NCBI RefSeq assembly: GCF_945957265.1
Contig: NZ_CAMFKO010000002.1
Coordinates: forward strand, 124,001-188,000
DNA length: 64,000 bases
Reading direction: 5' to 3'
Source of the DNA: an uncultured Dechloromonas sp.
GTDB taxonomy: Bacteria; Pseudomonadota; Gammaproteobacteria; Burkholderiales; Rhodocyclaceae
Shown here: positions 18,821 through 26,505 of the stretch, one piece after another
How the letters are laid out: each line of letters begins with the position of its first letter
How positions within the stretch are numbered: the first letter of the stretch is position 1
The notes under the pieces: generated by a model
Database searches by the model: none
What the model saw: the letters and a program-made list of their open reading frames with translations, nothing else
Told to the model about the DNA's origin: nothing
Made by a program: the position numbers and the translations under genes

Positions 18821-20119
18821 GTGCCGATCGGGATGATAGAGTCGCTGGATCACGAGGCGAGAGGGATCACGCGCCAGGAGGGCAAGACGATCTTCGTCGA
18901 TGGCGCCTTGCCCGGCGAGACGGTCGAGTATGCCAGTTTTCGTCGCAAGCCAAATTATGAGCTGGCGCATCTGGTTGGCGTGCTGAAGCCGTCAAATGCG
19001 CGGGTCGAGCCGCGTTGCCCGCATTTCGGCATCTGCGGCGGCTGTGCCATGCAGCACATGGAACCCTCGGCCCAGGTCGCCGCCAAGCAGCGCGTCCTTG
19101 AGGATGGGTTGTGGCATATCGGCCGGGTTCGTCCGGAACGCATCTTGCCGCCGATCTTCGGCGAGCCCTGGGGTTATCGCCATCGCGCGCGGCTGGCCGT
19201 GCGCAAGGTCGAGCGCAAGGGCGGGGTGCTGATTGGCTTCCATGAAAAGCGCAGCAGCTATATCGCGGACATGCAAACCTGCGCGGTCCTGCCGCCGCAT
19301 GTGTCCGCCATGCTCATGCCGCTGCGGGAACTGATCGGCGCATTGTCGATCGTTGAACGCATGCCGCAACTGGAGTTGGCGGTCGGCGAGCACTGCACGG
19401 CGCTGGTCTTGCGCATTCTGCAGCCGCTGACCGGTGCCGACGAAAAGATGTTGCGTGCGTTTGCCGATCGTCACCGGGTAGTTTTCTACTTGCAGCCCAA
19501 GGGGCCGGATACGGCCTATCGCTTCTATCCCGAGGACGCCCCCCGTCTTTCCTATGCCTTGCCGGAGTTCGGGCTTGAGCTGGATTTCAAGCCGACGGAC
19601 TTTACCCAGGTGAATCACGCCGTGAATCGCATCCTGGTTCGTCGGGCGCTGGGCTTGCTCGATCCGCAACCCGGCGAGCGGATCGCCGACATGTTCTGCG
19701 GGCTGGGCAACTTCACGCTGCCGATAGCCCGCTCGGGCGCGAGTGTGGTGGGGATCGAAGGCAGCCCGGCGCTGGTCAAGCGGGGGCGGGAGAGCGCCGT
19801 CGCCAACGGGCTTGGCGAGCGGGTCGAGTTCGGCGTTGCGAACCTGTTCGAGGCTAGCGAGGCATCGTTGGCAAAGCTGGGACGTTTCGACAAGATGCTG
19901 ATCGATCCGCCGCGAGAGGGGGCGCTCGAGCTGGTCAAGGCGCTGGGCGCGGATGCCCCGGGGCGCATCGTCTATGTCTCCTGCAATCCCTCGACCCTGG
20001 CGCGCGATGCGGCGATCCTGGTGACGCTCAAGGGCTATCGTTTTGCGGCGGCCGGTGTCGTCAATATGTTCCCGCATACCGCTCACGTCGAGTCGATCGC
20101 GGTTTTTGAGCGGGACTGA
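18821..20119 (+). CDS. rlmD: 23S rRNA (uracil(1939)-C5)-methyltransferase
   Basis: A 432-residue enzyme that methylates U1939 of 23S rRNA. The N-terminal TRAM domain ([11 protein letters not shown]) is followed by the four-cysteine Fe-S motif ([10 protein letters not shown] and a later Cys in QTCAV), then the Rossmann methyltransferase domain with [10 protein letters not shown] and the catalytic Cys in [11 protein letters not shown]. The GTG at 18821 is preferred because the GGAG ribosome site at 18811-18814 sits about six bases before it; the in-frame TTG at 18809 overlaps that site. Confidence 0.93.
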   Translation: MPIGMIESLDHEARGITRQEGKTIFVDGALPGETVEYASFRRKPNYELAHLVGVLKPSNARVEPRCPHFGICGGCAMQHMEPSAQVAAKQRVLEDGLWHIGRVRPERILPPIFGEPWGYRHRARLAVRKVERKGGVLIGFHEKRSSYIADMQTCAVLPPHVSAMLMPLRELIGALSIVERMPQLELAVGEHCTALVLRILQPLTGADEKMLRAFADRHRVVFYLQPKGPDTAYRFYPEDAPRLSYALPEFGLELDFKPTDFTQVNHAVNRILVRRALGLLDPQPGERIADMFCGLGNFTLPIARSGASVVGIEGSPALVKRGRESAVANGLGERVEFGVANLFEASEASLAKLGRFDKMLIDPPREGALELVKALGADAPGRIVYVSCNPSTLARDAAILVTLKGYRFAAAGVVNMFPHTAHVESIAVFERD

Positions 20120-20141
20120 GTAGGGCTTTAGGGCATGAAAA

Positions 20142-20163
20142 AAGGGCGGCCAGGGCCGCCCTT
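20142..20163. terminator. Hairpin terminator after rlmD, shared with converging gene
   Basis: A perfect 10-bp stem AAGGGCGGCC/GGCCGCCCTT with a 2-base gap, preceded by a run of A (20138-20143) that gives T on the minus strand. It lies between two convergent stops. An almost identical hairpin and tail occur at 34,661. Confidence 0.75.
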
Positions 20164-20184
20164 GTCGTTTCCGATGGGACTCGC

Positions 20185-20877
20185 TCAGTCGCGTTCGCCG
20201 GTGAAGGCCATGATCAACTGCAGCAGGCTGACGAAAACGTTGTAAATGTCCAGGTAGACCGCCAGCGTCGCGCTAACGTAGTTGGTTTCGCCGCCTTGGA
20301 CGATGCGGCTGATGTCGTAGAGGATGTAGGCCGAGAAGATGCCCACGGCCGCCACGGCGATGGTCAGCGACAGCGCCGGAATCTGGAAGAAGATGTTGGC
20401 GACCGCTGCCAGCAGGATCAGGATCATGCCGGCAAACAGGAATTTGCCCATGCCCGTGAAGTCGCGCTTGCTGACGGCGGCGATCGAGGAAAGCGTGAAG
20501 AAGATCGCGCCCGTGCCGCCCGCGGCCAGCGCAATCATCGAGGCGCCATTGGAGAAGCCCAGCGCGAACTGCAGGATGCGCGACAGCATCAGTCCCATGA
20601 AGAAGGTGAAGCCAAGCAGCAGGGCGACGCCGAGGCCGCTGTTCTTGTTGCGCTCGATTCCCCACATGAAGCCGAAGGCGATGCCGAGGAAAAGCAGGAA
20701 GGAAATCATCGGGCTGCCGGCAAAGAAGCTGAACCCCATCTGGATGCCAGCCATCGCGCCGAGGACAGTCGGGATCATCGAAAGCCCGAGCAGCATGTAG
20801 GTGTTGCGCAGGACGCGATTCTGTCCGAGCGCAATTTCGGGCGAACTCTGGCGGGCAATATCGAAATTGGTGTTCAT
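20185..20877 (-). CDS. Bax inhibitor-1 family inner-membrane protein (YccA-like)
   Basis: A 230-residue protein with seven hydrophobic helices, characteristic of the UPF0005/BI-1 family. Segments such as RNTYMLLGLSMIPT, FTGMGKFLFAGMI and the C-terminal ILYDISRIVQGGETNYVSATLAVYLD region are diagnostic; the aspartates near the end match the family's pH-sensing pair. E. coli YccA inhibits the FtsH protease at membranes. ATG 20877 is chosen because an AAGGAG site lies nine bases upstream; ATG 20886 would leave no spacing. Confidence 0.93.
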   Translation of the reverse strand: MNTNFDIARQSSPEIALGQNRVLRNTYMLLGLSMIPTVLGAMAGIQMGFSFFAGSPMISFLLFLGIAFGFMWGIERNKNSGLGVALLLGFTFFMGLMLSRILQFALGFSNGASMIALAAGGTGAIFFTLSSIAAVSKRDFTGMGKFLFAGMILILLAAVANIFFQIPALSLTIAVAAVGIFSAYILYDISRIVQGGETNYVSATLAVYLDIYNVFVSLLQLIMAFTGERD

Positions 20878-21001
20878 GCAGGACATCTCCTTGATATGTT
20901 TTCGTCAAAGGCTAAGACTAACGGACTGCGGGATAAGTTTCAACGCCGCGTGGCGGCCGGAAATGCGCCCCGTCGCGACTGTGCTATGATGCGCGCCGCC
21001 A

Positions 21002-21089
21002 GGGTCTGTGGCAGAGCGGTTGAATGCACCGGTCTTGAAAACCGGCGTGGAGAAATCCATCGTGAGTTCGAATCTCACCGGACCCGCCA
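21002..21089 (+). tRNA. tRNA-Ser (anticodon TGA)
   Basis: An 88-base class II tRNA with long variable arm. The acceptor stem GGGTCTG pairs with CGGACCC, discriminator G, encoded CCA. The anticodon arm is CCGGT-CTTGAAA-ACCGG and the T-loop GTTCGAATC. Confidence 0.96.
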
Positions 21090-21098
21090 GGCGCCTTC

Positions 21099-22250
21099 TC
21101 AGAGCTTCAGAAAATCTCCGACTTCGGTCGAGCGCGCCATGGTGTCGGCGTAACCCAGGTCGATCAGCGCCTGGGTGTAAGGTTTCTCGAACAGCAGGTA
21201 GCTGGTGAGCGTTCCGTTGCGCCGGCTCATTCCACCGATTCCGCCCAGCATCATCTTCATGGCCCAAGGCAGGGCCTTAGCGTGCTCCGATGCAAAGCGT
21301 TCCAGGCGTTCGGATGGCGAAATGATCAGCGAATGGATGGGGCGGAGCGGAATGTCGCTTTCCGACCTGATCTCGACGGGGATCGCGTTCAGGGTCCGGT
21401 TGATGCGCTGCATGCGCTCGATGTCCACCGCCAGGCTGTCGAGGAAGATCGTGGACAGGGCGTGGCCGGCTATTTGCGCCAGCGAGGGGTGGCCGTCGAC
21501 GCGTCGTCTGTCCTGGTGTTCGTTCTTGCGCCCGGCGCCGACGATCAGGATGCGCTCGGCGCCGAGGTGGATGGCGGGAGAGATCGGGGCCAGCTGGCGC
21601 ATCGATCCGTCGCCAAAATATTCGCGATGTATCTTGGTCGCCGGAAAAATGAAGGGGATGGCGCTGGATGCCAGCAGGTGATCCACCGTGATTTGCGATC
21701 GAATCCCGATGCGCTGTACCCGGCGCCACGGTTCGGCGCTCGGATGGCCCTGGAAGAAATTGATGTTGTCGCCCGATTCGTAGCCGGAGGCTGAGACGCT
21801 GACGGCGTGCAGGGCGCCTTTGGCGATGGCGTGTTCGATGCCGCGGAAGTCGAGATGCTGGCTCAGCAGTCGGCGCAGCGGGGCGTTGTCGAGCAGCGAG
21901 CGCGGCGGGTTGTGGAACAGCCAGCCCATGGTCAGCGCGGAGAGCCAGTGCGCCGCGGAACGCCCGATGCCGATCGGGTCGGCGCGGTAGATGTGGTCGG
22001 CATGCATACTCCGCCAGAAGGTGGCGAGAACCGACACGGCCTTGCTGAAGTTGTCGGCCAGGCAGGCGATGCTGACGACGTTGATGGCGCCCGCCGATGT
22101 GCCGCAAAGTATGGGAAAGGGGTTGTGGCGCCGATTGCTCGACAATTTGGCGATGGCGAGCAGGACGCCGACCTGATAGGCCGCACGGGCTCCACCTCCG
22201 GTCAGGACGAGGGCGGTTTTGCCGCTTGTCGTTTTGGGCTGCGCGGTCAT
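21099..22250 (-). CDS. Patatin-like phospholipase family protein
   Basis: A 383-residue predicted lipid acyl hydrolase. The oxyanion loop TGGGARAAYQVGVL is near residues 17-30, the nucleophile is S52 in GTSAGA, and the dyad aspartate is in DGSMRQLAP, where the family has DGG/A. After the patatin core comes a helical C-terminal part with YLLFEKPYTQALIDLGYADT, as in the RssA/YlbK-like bacterial subgroup. It lies just left of the provirus and is read in the same direction as the provirus repressor and queD. Before integration it was probably the next gene after queD. Confidence 0.88.
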   Translation of the reverse strand: MTAQPKTTSGKTALVLTGGGARAAYQVGVLLAIAKLSSNRRHNPFPILCGTSAGAINVVSIACLADNFSKAVSVLATFWRSMHADHIYRADPIGIGRSAAHWLSALTMGWLFHNPPRSLLDNAPLRRLLSQHLDFRGIEHAIAKGALHAVSVSASGYESGDNINFFQGHPSAEPWRRVQRIGIRSQITVDHLLASSAIPFIFPATKIHREYFGDGSMRQLAPISPAIHLGAERILIVGAGRKNEHQDRRRVDGHPSLAQIAGHALSTIFLDSLAVDIERMQRINRTLNAIPVEIRSESDIPLRPIHSLIISPSERLERFASEHAKALPWAMKMMLGGIGGMSRRNGTLTSYLLFEKPYTQALIDLGYADTMARSTEVGDFLKL

Positions 22251-22383
22251 GCCGCTACTCCAGCCTGGAGCCGGGCGTCCGTCATCCTGCGGTTGTTGCC
22301 GATCTTTTGCCGCATGTCCCCTCCGGTGGCATCTGTCGGGCAGATGCTGCTTTCAGGCAGTATAGAGGGGGTGCGGCGTTGAC

Positions 22384-22716
22384 TCAATCGGCTGCTGTGC
22401 GCAGCGCGTCGGCCCCGCAGTTGGGTCTATGAAACAGGTCGTCGTTCTCTGCAAAACGTTGCAGGACGGCCACCCATGCGGCTTTTTCGTCGTCAGTCTT
22501 GGCCCGCTCTGCATGGCACGAAGCCATGACGTAGCCAGGTTCGATTTCCAACAGTTTCGCGACCTGAATAGCCGTCGAGTCGCCTAAGTAATCGACTTTG
22601 TTTCTGAACCTGCTTACTTGCTGGCGCGTTACGCCCAAAATCGGCGCAAGCGCATAGTCAGAAGCCACGTGTGCACGGGCTTTTACGGCGTCGAGAAAAT
22701 CAATTGTTGTAGTCAT
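22384..22716 (-). CDS. Provirus repressor, Cro/CI-like helix-turn-helix protein
   Basis: A 110-residue protein with an N-terminal helix-turn-helix (DYALAPILGVTRQQVSRFRNK, about 19-41) followed by a linker (LLEIEPGYVMASCHAERAK), like the small repressors of phages and proviruses in the DUF3693/XRE group. It is divergent from the early operon and is the natural candidate to keep the provirus silent. The last nine codons cross the attachment core: the tail TAAD and stop come from host DNA. After excision the tail would be LEVA and stop, the same length. A good minus-strand promoter lies upstream. Confidence 0.82.
   Translation of the reverse strand: MTTTIDFLDAVKARAHVASDYALAPILGVTRQQVSRFRNKVDYLGDSTAIQVAKLLEIEPGYVMASCHAERAKTDDEKAAWVAVLQRFAENDDLFHRPNCGADALRTAAD
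22403..22425. repeat. Left attachment site core (attL)
   Basis: 23-bp repeat identical to 32,275-32,297 except base 22,416 (C here, A at 32,288). It starts AGCGCGTCGG and ends GCAGTTGGG. On the minus strand it encodes PNCGADALR at the end of the repressor. Bases to its left are host sequence and probably represent the original queD 3' end. Confidence 0.85.
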
Positions 22717-22721
22717 GGATT

Positions 22722-22923
22722 CCTACCTCTAGGAAAGTTACGAGCCGAGTTTAGGTGCGTATTGCTTGACGTTCAAGAGTCACGCACCGCTAGACACGTC
22801 CTGCGGCGCTAGACTATTCTCCCGCTCGCCAGCCGGAAACCGGCCCCGAGCGGTCCCTACCTCCCCCTCAAACGCCCCGGCTGGCATCCCCGTTGACCGA
22901 GGTAGGACGCCCCTAGAGGTAGG
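22722..22923. promoter_or_regulatory. Divergent control region with four GAGGTAGG sites
   Basis: The 212 bases between repressor and early operon hold GAGGTAGG four times: minus strand at 22,722-22,729 and 22,856-22,863, plus strand at 22,899-22,906 and 22,916-22,923. The outermost pair belong to a 17-bp inverted repeat (CCTAGAGGTAGGAA, then A or T, then CC) placed directly before the ATG of both divergent genes. They look like operators for the repressor, with the outer two doubling as ribosome sites. Confidence 0.55.
22748..22776 (-). promoter_or_regulatory. Candidate promoter of the repressor gene
   Basis: On the minus strand: -35 TTGAAC (22,771-22,776), spacer 17, -10 TAAACT (22,748-22,753), about 30 bases before the repressor ATG. 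A plus-strand TTGACG (22,766-22,771) overlaps the -35, so divergent promoters may compete. Confidence 0.6.
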
Positions 22924-22928
22924 AAACC

Positions 22929-23126
22929 ATGGACCTAACACTTTGCGGCCTGCAATCGGCCATCTATCGAAAGATCACTGCGTTGCGGGAACAACTGAAT
23001 GCTGTGGATGATCTGCCGAGCCTGGATGATCGAGTGAACGCCAGGGATGCTTTATTCGACCTGATCGAAGAGCAAGAAAAGATGCTCACGGCAATCATCA
23101 ATTACGCGACGGACGGTGAAGTATGA
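22929..23126 (+). CDS. Small early provirus protein, unknown
   Basis: A 65-residue acidic helical protein, first gene of the rightward early operon. It starts with ATG 22,929 behind the AGAGGTAGGA element shared with the repressor gene. No cysteine cluster, membrane helix or helix-turn-helix stands out; residues 10-55 could form a helical hairpin (IYRKITALREQL ... DALFDLIEEQEKML). The position suggests a regulator or replication accessory. Its stop overlaps the next start (ATGA). Confidence 0.6.
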   Translation: MDLTLCGLQSAIYRKITALREQLNAVDDLPSLDDRVNARDALFDLIEEQEKMLTAIINYATDGEV

Positions 23127-23200
23127 GCGCCGACCGTAACGAGGAAAAGCGCCGCACCCGCCAACGTATACGTAACGACTTGACCGGCTATCTGGCATGA
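23123..23200 (+). CDS. 25-residue basic early peptide
   Basis: A 26-codon frame beginning with ATG 23,123 inside the previous stop and ending at TGA 23,198-23,200, which overlaps the next ATG at 23,197. The product (MSADRNEEKRRTRQRIRNDL and five more) is highly charged and arginine-rich. Perfect ATGA joints on both sides are the main evidence that it is translated. It contains the 14-bp palindromic repeat at 23,163-23,176, so the frame may be partly constrained by that DNA site. Confidence 0.45.
   Translation: MSADRNEEKRRTRQRIRNDLTGYLA
23163..23176. repeat. Palindromic repeat AACGTATACGTAAC, copy 1
   Basis: A 14-bp sequence with the perfect 10-bp palindrome ACGTATACGT. The same 14 bases recur at 26,400-26,413, so the two copies bracket the replication and packaging genes. 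Confidence 0.6.
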
Positions 23201-23424
23201 AACCCATAGCCGACTTCCTCCCCACGCCCGCCCAGGTGCTCGCCGCTGGCGATGCCTGGGACAAGGCCACCAAAGAGGCCCGTTACATCCTGCTGACCCT
23301 CGGCGGCCAGCTGGGCGTCATTGGCCCCTCGCTCCCCTGGGCAGACATCCCGGCCACCTTCCGCCTCGAACTGGTGCACCGCGTGTACCTGTTCCGCGAC
23401 CTGCTCAACAAGGTGCTGCCGTGA
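23197..23424 (+). CDS. Small early provirus protein, unknown
   Basis: A 75-residue protein starting at ATG 23,197 in the overlap with the preceding stop. It has a hydrophobic middle (YILLTLGGQLGVIGPSLPW) that is short for a transmembrane helix, and an amphipathic C-terminal helix (LELVHRVYLFRDLLNKVLP). No family recognised. The next gene starts with GTG overlapping its stop (GTGA), keeping the coupled chain. Confidence 0.55.
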   Translation: MKPIADFLPTPAQVLAAGDAWDKATKEARYILLTLGGQLGVIGPSLPWADIPATFRLELVHRVYLFRDLLNKVLP

Positions 23425-23567
23425 CCCTCGCCTGTGACTCCGAATTCATCCGTGCACTGGCCATCGGCTTCGTGTGCGGTTTCGCCTTTGGGGCCGTTGC
23501 TGGCGGTTCCTACATCCTCGCTCAAGCCCGTCAAATCATGGCGCAGGTGAATCGAAAGCGCCCATGA
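23421..23567 (+). CDS. 48-residue single-pass membrane peptide
   Basis: Begins at GTG 23,421, overlapping the previous stop, and ends at TGA overlapping the replication protein ATG at 23,564. The product has one clear transmembrane helix (about 9-34: FIRALAIGFVCGFAFGAVAG and on) and a basic C-terminus (VNRKRP). Both overlaps support translation. Possible roles are a virion membrane peptide or superinfection exclusion; neither can be shown from sequence. Confidence 0.5.
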   Translation: MTLACDSEFIRALAIGFVCGFAFGAVAGGSYILAQARQIMAQVNRKRP

Positions 23568-24868
23568 CTGCCGCGCCACATACTTCTCTCGGTACTTACA
23601 CGAAATCGATACACGCGGGCCGGAAAGCCACGCCGCGCAACGATCCGGAATGGGCTGATCGTCGCAGCAAGCAACAGGCTGGCCGTTACGCGCTGATGCG
23701 CACCGCCCAGGGCCTGCTCTGGAAGAAGGGCGATGAGTGGCGCGACCAGGCGCGCACCTGTTGGTGCTGCCGGTCGATGAAGCGCGAGGCCGGCACCGTT
23801 TCCGTGTACCGCAACGAGGACGGCAGCGGTTCCAGCCTCACCGGCCTGAACCGCTGCGGCAACATCTGGACGTGCCCGGTATGTGCGGCCAAGGTCGCCG
23901 AAGCCCGCCGCGCCGAACTGAATGCCGGTCTGGTCAGCCACCTGAAGGCCGGCGGCGGCGCGTATCTGCTGACGCTGACCTTTCCGCACGAGGCCGACCA
24001 CCCCATCGCCGAACTCCTGGAGCGTTTCACCAACGCCCGCCAGCGCCTCCAGAATTCGCGCACCTGGAAACGGGTCATGGAAGAAGCCGGCCGCCTGGGC
24101 AGTGTCGCCTCGCTCGAGGTCACCATCAGCCAGGAGAACGGCTGGCACCCGCACCTCCACGTGCTGATCTTCGCCCAGACCAACGGCTTTCACGAAGGCG
24201 ACCCGATCAACGACCAGGGCGACCTGCTGTCGCCGGCCATCATCGAACTCAAACACGCCTGGGTGAACATCCTGCTGAAGACCGGCCTGGGCGACCTCAA
24301 GAAGCTGCATCACATGCTCGATCACGCCCTGAACGTCAGGGGCGGCAATCAAGCCGCCGAGTACATCGCCAAGTACGGCCGCGACGAACGCTGGGGCCAG
24401 TCGTCCGAAATGACCCGGCATTACACGAAGCAAGGCAGTGCAGGGGAGCGCGACGGTCTGTTGCATTTCACCCCGTTCCAGCTGCTCACCTGGGCAGGCA
24501 ACGGCGACGAGTGGGCGACCCGCAAGTTCATCGAGTACAGCGACGCCATCGAAGGCAAGCGCGCCGTCACCTGGTCGCCCGGCCTGAAGAAGTCCCTCGG
24601 CGTGCATTCCGACCAGACCGATGAAGAAATCGCCGCCGACGACAACCCGATGCCCGAACAGATTCACGTCGGCGACATCGACCAGGAGCAGTACCAGACC
24701 CTGTTCCGTCACAACCGCTTGCCCGACTTCGTGCGCTACGTCGCTCAGTCAGCCGTCACCCAGGCCGACCTCGACGAGTACATCGAAGCCATCAAGACCA
24801 CGCCTGCGACGCATTCCGGAGCCGTCGTCATCAAGGGCACTTTCTCCGGTCGCTACATGGTGCAGTGA
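23564..24868 (+). CDS. Rolling-circle replication initiator, HUH superfamily with two tyrosines
   Basis: A 434-residue endonuclease that would nick the viral origin. Residues 66-107 hold paired cysteines (CWCC and CGNIWTCPVC), probably a zinc site. Motif 1 is LLTLTFPH, motif 2 the metal-binding HPHLHVLIF (H195, H197, H199), and motif 3 is Y267-IAK-Y271, the twin-tyrosine Y-x3-Y arrangement of superfamily I initiators such as phiX174 gpA and PM2 P12. The true start is ATG 23,564, overlapping the upstream stop; the frame is open to 23,474 but that sequence codes for the membrane peptide in another frame. Replication therefore passes through a single-stranded stage. The protein is not of the filamentous-phage gpII type by motif layout. 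Confidence 0.88.
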   Translation: MTAAPHTSLGTYTKSIHAGRKATPRNDPEWADRRSKQQAGRYALMRTAQGLLWKKGDEWRDQARTCWCCRSMKREAGTVSVYRNEDGSGSSLTGLNRCGNIWTCPVCAAKVAEARRAELNAGLVSHLKAGGGAYLLTLTFPHEADHPIAELLERFTNARQRLQNSRTWKRVMEEAGRLGSVASLEVTISQENGWHPHLHVLIFAQTNGFHEGDPINDQGDLLSPAIIELKHAWVNILLKTGLGDLKKLHHMLDHALNVRGGNQAAEYIAKYGRDERWGQSSEMTRHYTKQGSAGERDGLLHFTPFQLLTWAGNGDEWATRKFIEYSDAIEGKRAVTWSPGLKKSLGVHSDQTDEEIAADDNPMPEQIHVGDIDQEQYQTLFRHNRLPDFVRYVAQSAVTQADLDEYIEAIKTTPATHSGAVVIKGTFSGRYMVQ

Positions 24869-25032
24869 TGCAAACCGAAAAAGACCTACTCGATGAGGTG
24901 AAGTCGAAGCTCGACCAGCTGCCTGGCCTCTACCGCGACAAGGTGTCCGAAGTGATGGACCCGCTAATCGAACTGTGCGAACGAATCCTGGTCCGCCTGG
25001 ATGAGTTCGAAGAGGAGTTCGACCGTGGCTAA
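24868..25032 (+). CDS. 54-residue acidic coiled-coil protein
   Basis: Starts at ATG 24,868, sharing a base with the replication gene stop (TGATG). The product is acidic and helical with heptad-like leucines (DLLDEVKSKLDQLPG ... LIELCERILVRLDEFEEE). The next gene begins at GTG 25,025 inside its end. It may be an accessory to replication or packaging; no family known. Confidence 0.5.
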   Translation: MQTEKDLLDEVKSKLDQLPGLYRDKVSEVMDPLIELCERILVRLDEFEEEFDRG

Positions 25033-25309
25033 GGATCACGTCGGGCACGTATCCTGCCCCTGCTGCGCCGAGGATGCCGAAGTCCGCGAACAGAAGAACG
25101 GCCGCGCCTACGTACTCTGCACCTCCCCGCTCTGTGGCTTCCAGGGCTTCACTCGTTCCGACGGTGCAGACCAGTCCCTGCGCGGCCGCATGAAGCCGAA
25201 ACTCAATATCACCCCGCCGGCAGCAGCGCCGGGGCAGGGCACTGGCTCTGCCCCGGAGACGAAGCCGGCCGACAACCCGAAGAAAGGATTTTTCGATGGC
25301 ATCCTCTGA
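25025..25309 (+). CDS. Zinc-ribbon provirus protein
   Basis: A 94-residue protein. The N-terminal 45 residues form a zinc ribbon: SCPCC, then LCTSPLCGFQG, giving two cysteine pairs about 18 residues apart. The C-terminal half is proline/alanine-rich and ends in KKGFFDGIL. GTG 25,025 is preferred because AGAGGAG sits seven bases upstream; an in-frame ATG at 25,001 is the alternative. It may bind single-stranded or viral DNA. It overlaps both neighbours. Confidence 0.6.
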   Translation: MAKDHVGHVSCPCCAEDAEVREQKNGRAYVLCTSPLCGFQGFTRSDGADQSLRGRMKPKLNITPPAAAPGQGTGSAPETKPADNPKKGFFDGIL

Positions 25310-25802
25310 GCAGACACCGGCCCCCGTCGCCCTCCCGCCCGAACTGGCGCAGATCGCCGCGGAGGCCGAAGCCATTGCCCCGCCGCCGGTCGCCGACCCG
25401 GCCGCACCCGGCGCGCCGGCTCCGGAAGCCCCCGTCGACTACCAGGAAGATGCCGCCCTGCTCGTCGGCATGATTTTCGAAGGCTGCGCCGAGGTCTATC
25501 CGTCGACTGGCGTCATCCTGCAGCCGAAGCAAACGCGCTTTTCTGCCGCCCTGGGCAAGGTCATGGAGAAACGCGGCTGGTCGCTGGCCGCTATCCTCGG
25601 CCGCTGGGGTGCGGAAATCGAACTCGGTTTCGTCGGTGCGACGATGGCCATCCCGCTGATGAAAGCCATCCAGGCCGACCGCGCCGCCGCCCAGGCTGCA
25701 GAAGCCCGGGCCGAACTGGCGCAGAAGCCGGCCGACCCCCAGCCGCCGCGTGCGGCCAATGACCCGTACAACGCCGCCTTCCCGGACCCGGCCGCGAAAT
25801 GA
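25296..25802 (+). CDS. Provirus protein upstream of packaging ATPase, unknown
   Basis: A 168-residue protein. The first 45 residues are Ala/Pro-rich, a middle region (about 50-130) is amphipathic helical with moderately hydrophobic stretches (ALLVGMIFEGC, LGFVGATMAIPLMKAIQ), and the end is again Ala/Pro-rich. It could associate with the membrane next to the ATPase encoded immediately after it with an ATGA overlap. No recognised family. Confidence 0.55.
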   Translation: MASSEQTPAPVALPPELAQIAAEAEAIAPPPVADPAAPGAPAPEAPVDYQEDAALLVGMIFEGCAEVYPSTGVILQPKQTRFSAALGKVMEKRGWSLAAILGRWGAEIELGFVGATMAIPLMKAIQADRAAAQAAEARAELAQKPADPQPPRAANDPYNAAFPDPAAK

Positions 25803-26401
25803 CCAAGGTCGACGTTACCCAGAAGGCCGATATCCGCTGTGTGCTGGGTGCTCCTGGTACCGGAAAAAGCCACTACACCAAAGCCGAAATGGCGAAGGCC
25901 AAGCGCCTGCTGGTCTGGGACCTCGAGGACGAGTACGAGCACATCGATGCGGTGAGCGTCCAGCAGCTGCCGCACCGACTTCACCAGGCCGGGGCAGGGG
26001 GCTTCAAGGTCCGCGTCATCCCATCGACCGACGCCGACAAGCGCCAGGTGGAATTCGACCTGGTCTGCCGCACCATCATGGCCATCGGCAAAATCACCTT
26101 CGTCGCCGAGGAGCTCCGCTTCGTCACCCAGCCGAGCAAGGCCCCGGCCGGCTGGGCCGCGATCACGCTGCGCGGCCGGAAACGCGGCGTCAAGGTCATC
26201 GGTACCAGCCAGCGGCCGGCCAGCATCGACAAGGATTTCCTGGGCAGCGCCACGCTGATCCGCTGTGGCGCGCTGAATTACCCCGAGGACAGAAAAGCCG
26301 TCGCCGCCGTGATGGGCATAGACCCGGCCGACATCGAGAAACTTGAGGGCTACCAGGCAATTCTCTGGACTCGAACGCCCCGGACCATCAAACAGGTATA
26401 A
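25799..26401 (+). CDS. Genome-packaging ATPase, FtsK/HerA superfamily (A32/P9-like)
   Basis: A 200-residue ATPase. Walker A is GAPGTGKS (17-24), the Walker B strand KITFVAEE (98-105) ends in two acidic residues, and IGTSQRPASIDK (134-145) is the conserved post-Walker-B motif with the glutamine and arginine typical of the FtsK-HerA group. It is as short as packaging ATPases of tailless membrane-containing viruses (PM2 P9, PRD1 P9). Filamentous phages have a related pI/Zot ATPase, but that carries a transmembrane segment and periplasmic tail, absent here. It is the last gene of the early operon. Confidence 0.85.
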   Translation: MTKVDVTQKADIRCVLGAPGTGKSHYTKAEMAKAKRLLVWDLEDEYEHIDAVSVQQLPHRLHQAGAGGFKVRVIPSTDADKRQVEFDLVCRTIMAIGKITFVAEELRFVTQPSKAPAGWAAITLRGRKRGVKVIGTSQRPASIDKDFLGSATLIRCGALNYPEDRKAVAAVMGIDPADIEKLEGYQAILWTRTPRTIKQV

Positions 26402-26413
26402 CGTATACGTAAC
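26400..26413. repeat. Palindromic repeat AACGTATACGTAAC, copy 2
   Basis: Identical to 23,163-23,176. It overlaps the ATPase stop codon and touches the terminator stem, between early and late operons. Candidate regulatory or replication site. Confidence 0.6.
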
Positions 26414-26439
26414 ACCCCCTTCCAAGGGGGTATTTTTTT
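26414..26439 (+). terminator. Terminator between early and late operons
   Basis: Stem CCCCCTT/AAGGGGG (26,415-26,421 with 26,424-26,430), then TATTTTTTT. It separates replication/packaging genes from virion genes; the following 66 bases must hold any late promoter. Confidence 0.9.
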
Positions 26440-26505
26440 GCCTAAATTCTGCCGTGCGCGGTGAGTAGGGCACCAAGTCAACCAACCATTCTTGGAGCCC
26501 ATACC

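Noticed and set aside
21002..21089. tRNA-Ser as integration site of the provirus
   Set aside because: The 23-bp repeats lie in queD, 1.3 kb away; no tRNA fragment is repeated at the right end.
25001..25309. ATG 25,001 as start of the zinc-ribbon gene
   Set aside because: It lacks a ribosome site, while GTG 25,025 has AGAGGAG at good spacing and overlaps the upstream stop like its neighbours.
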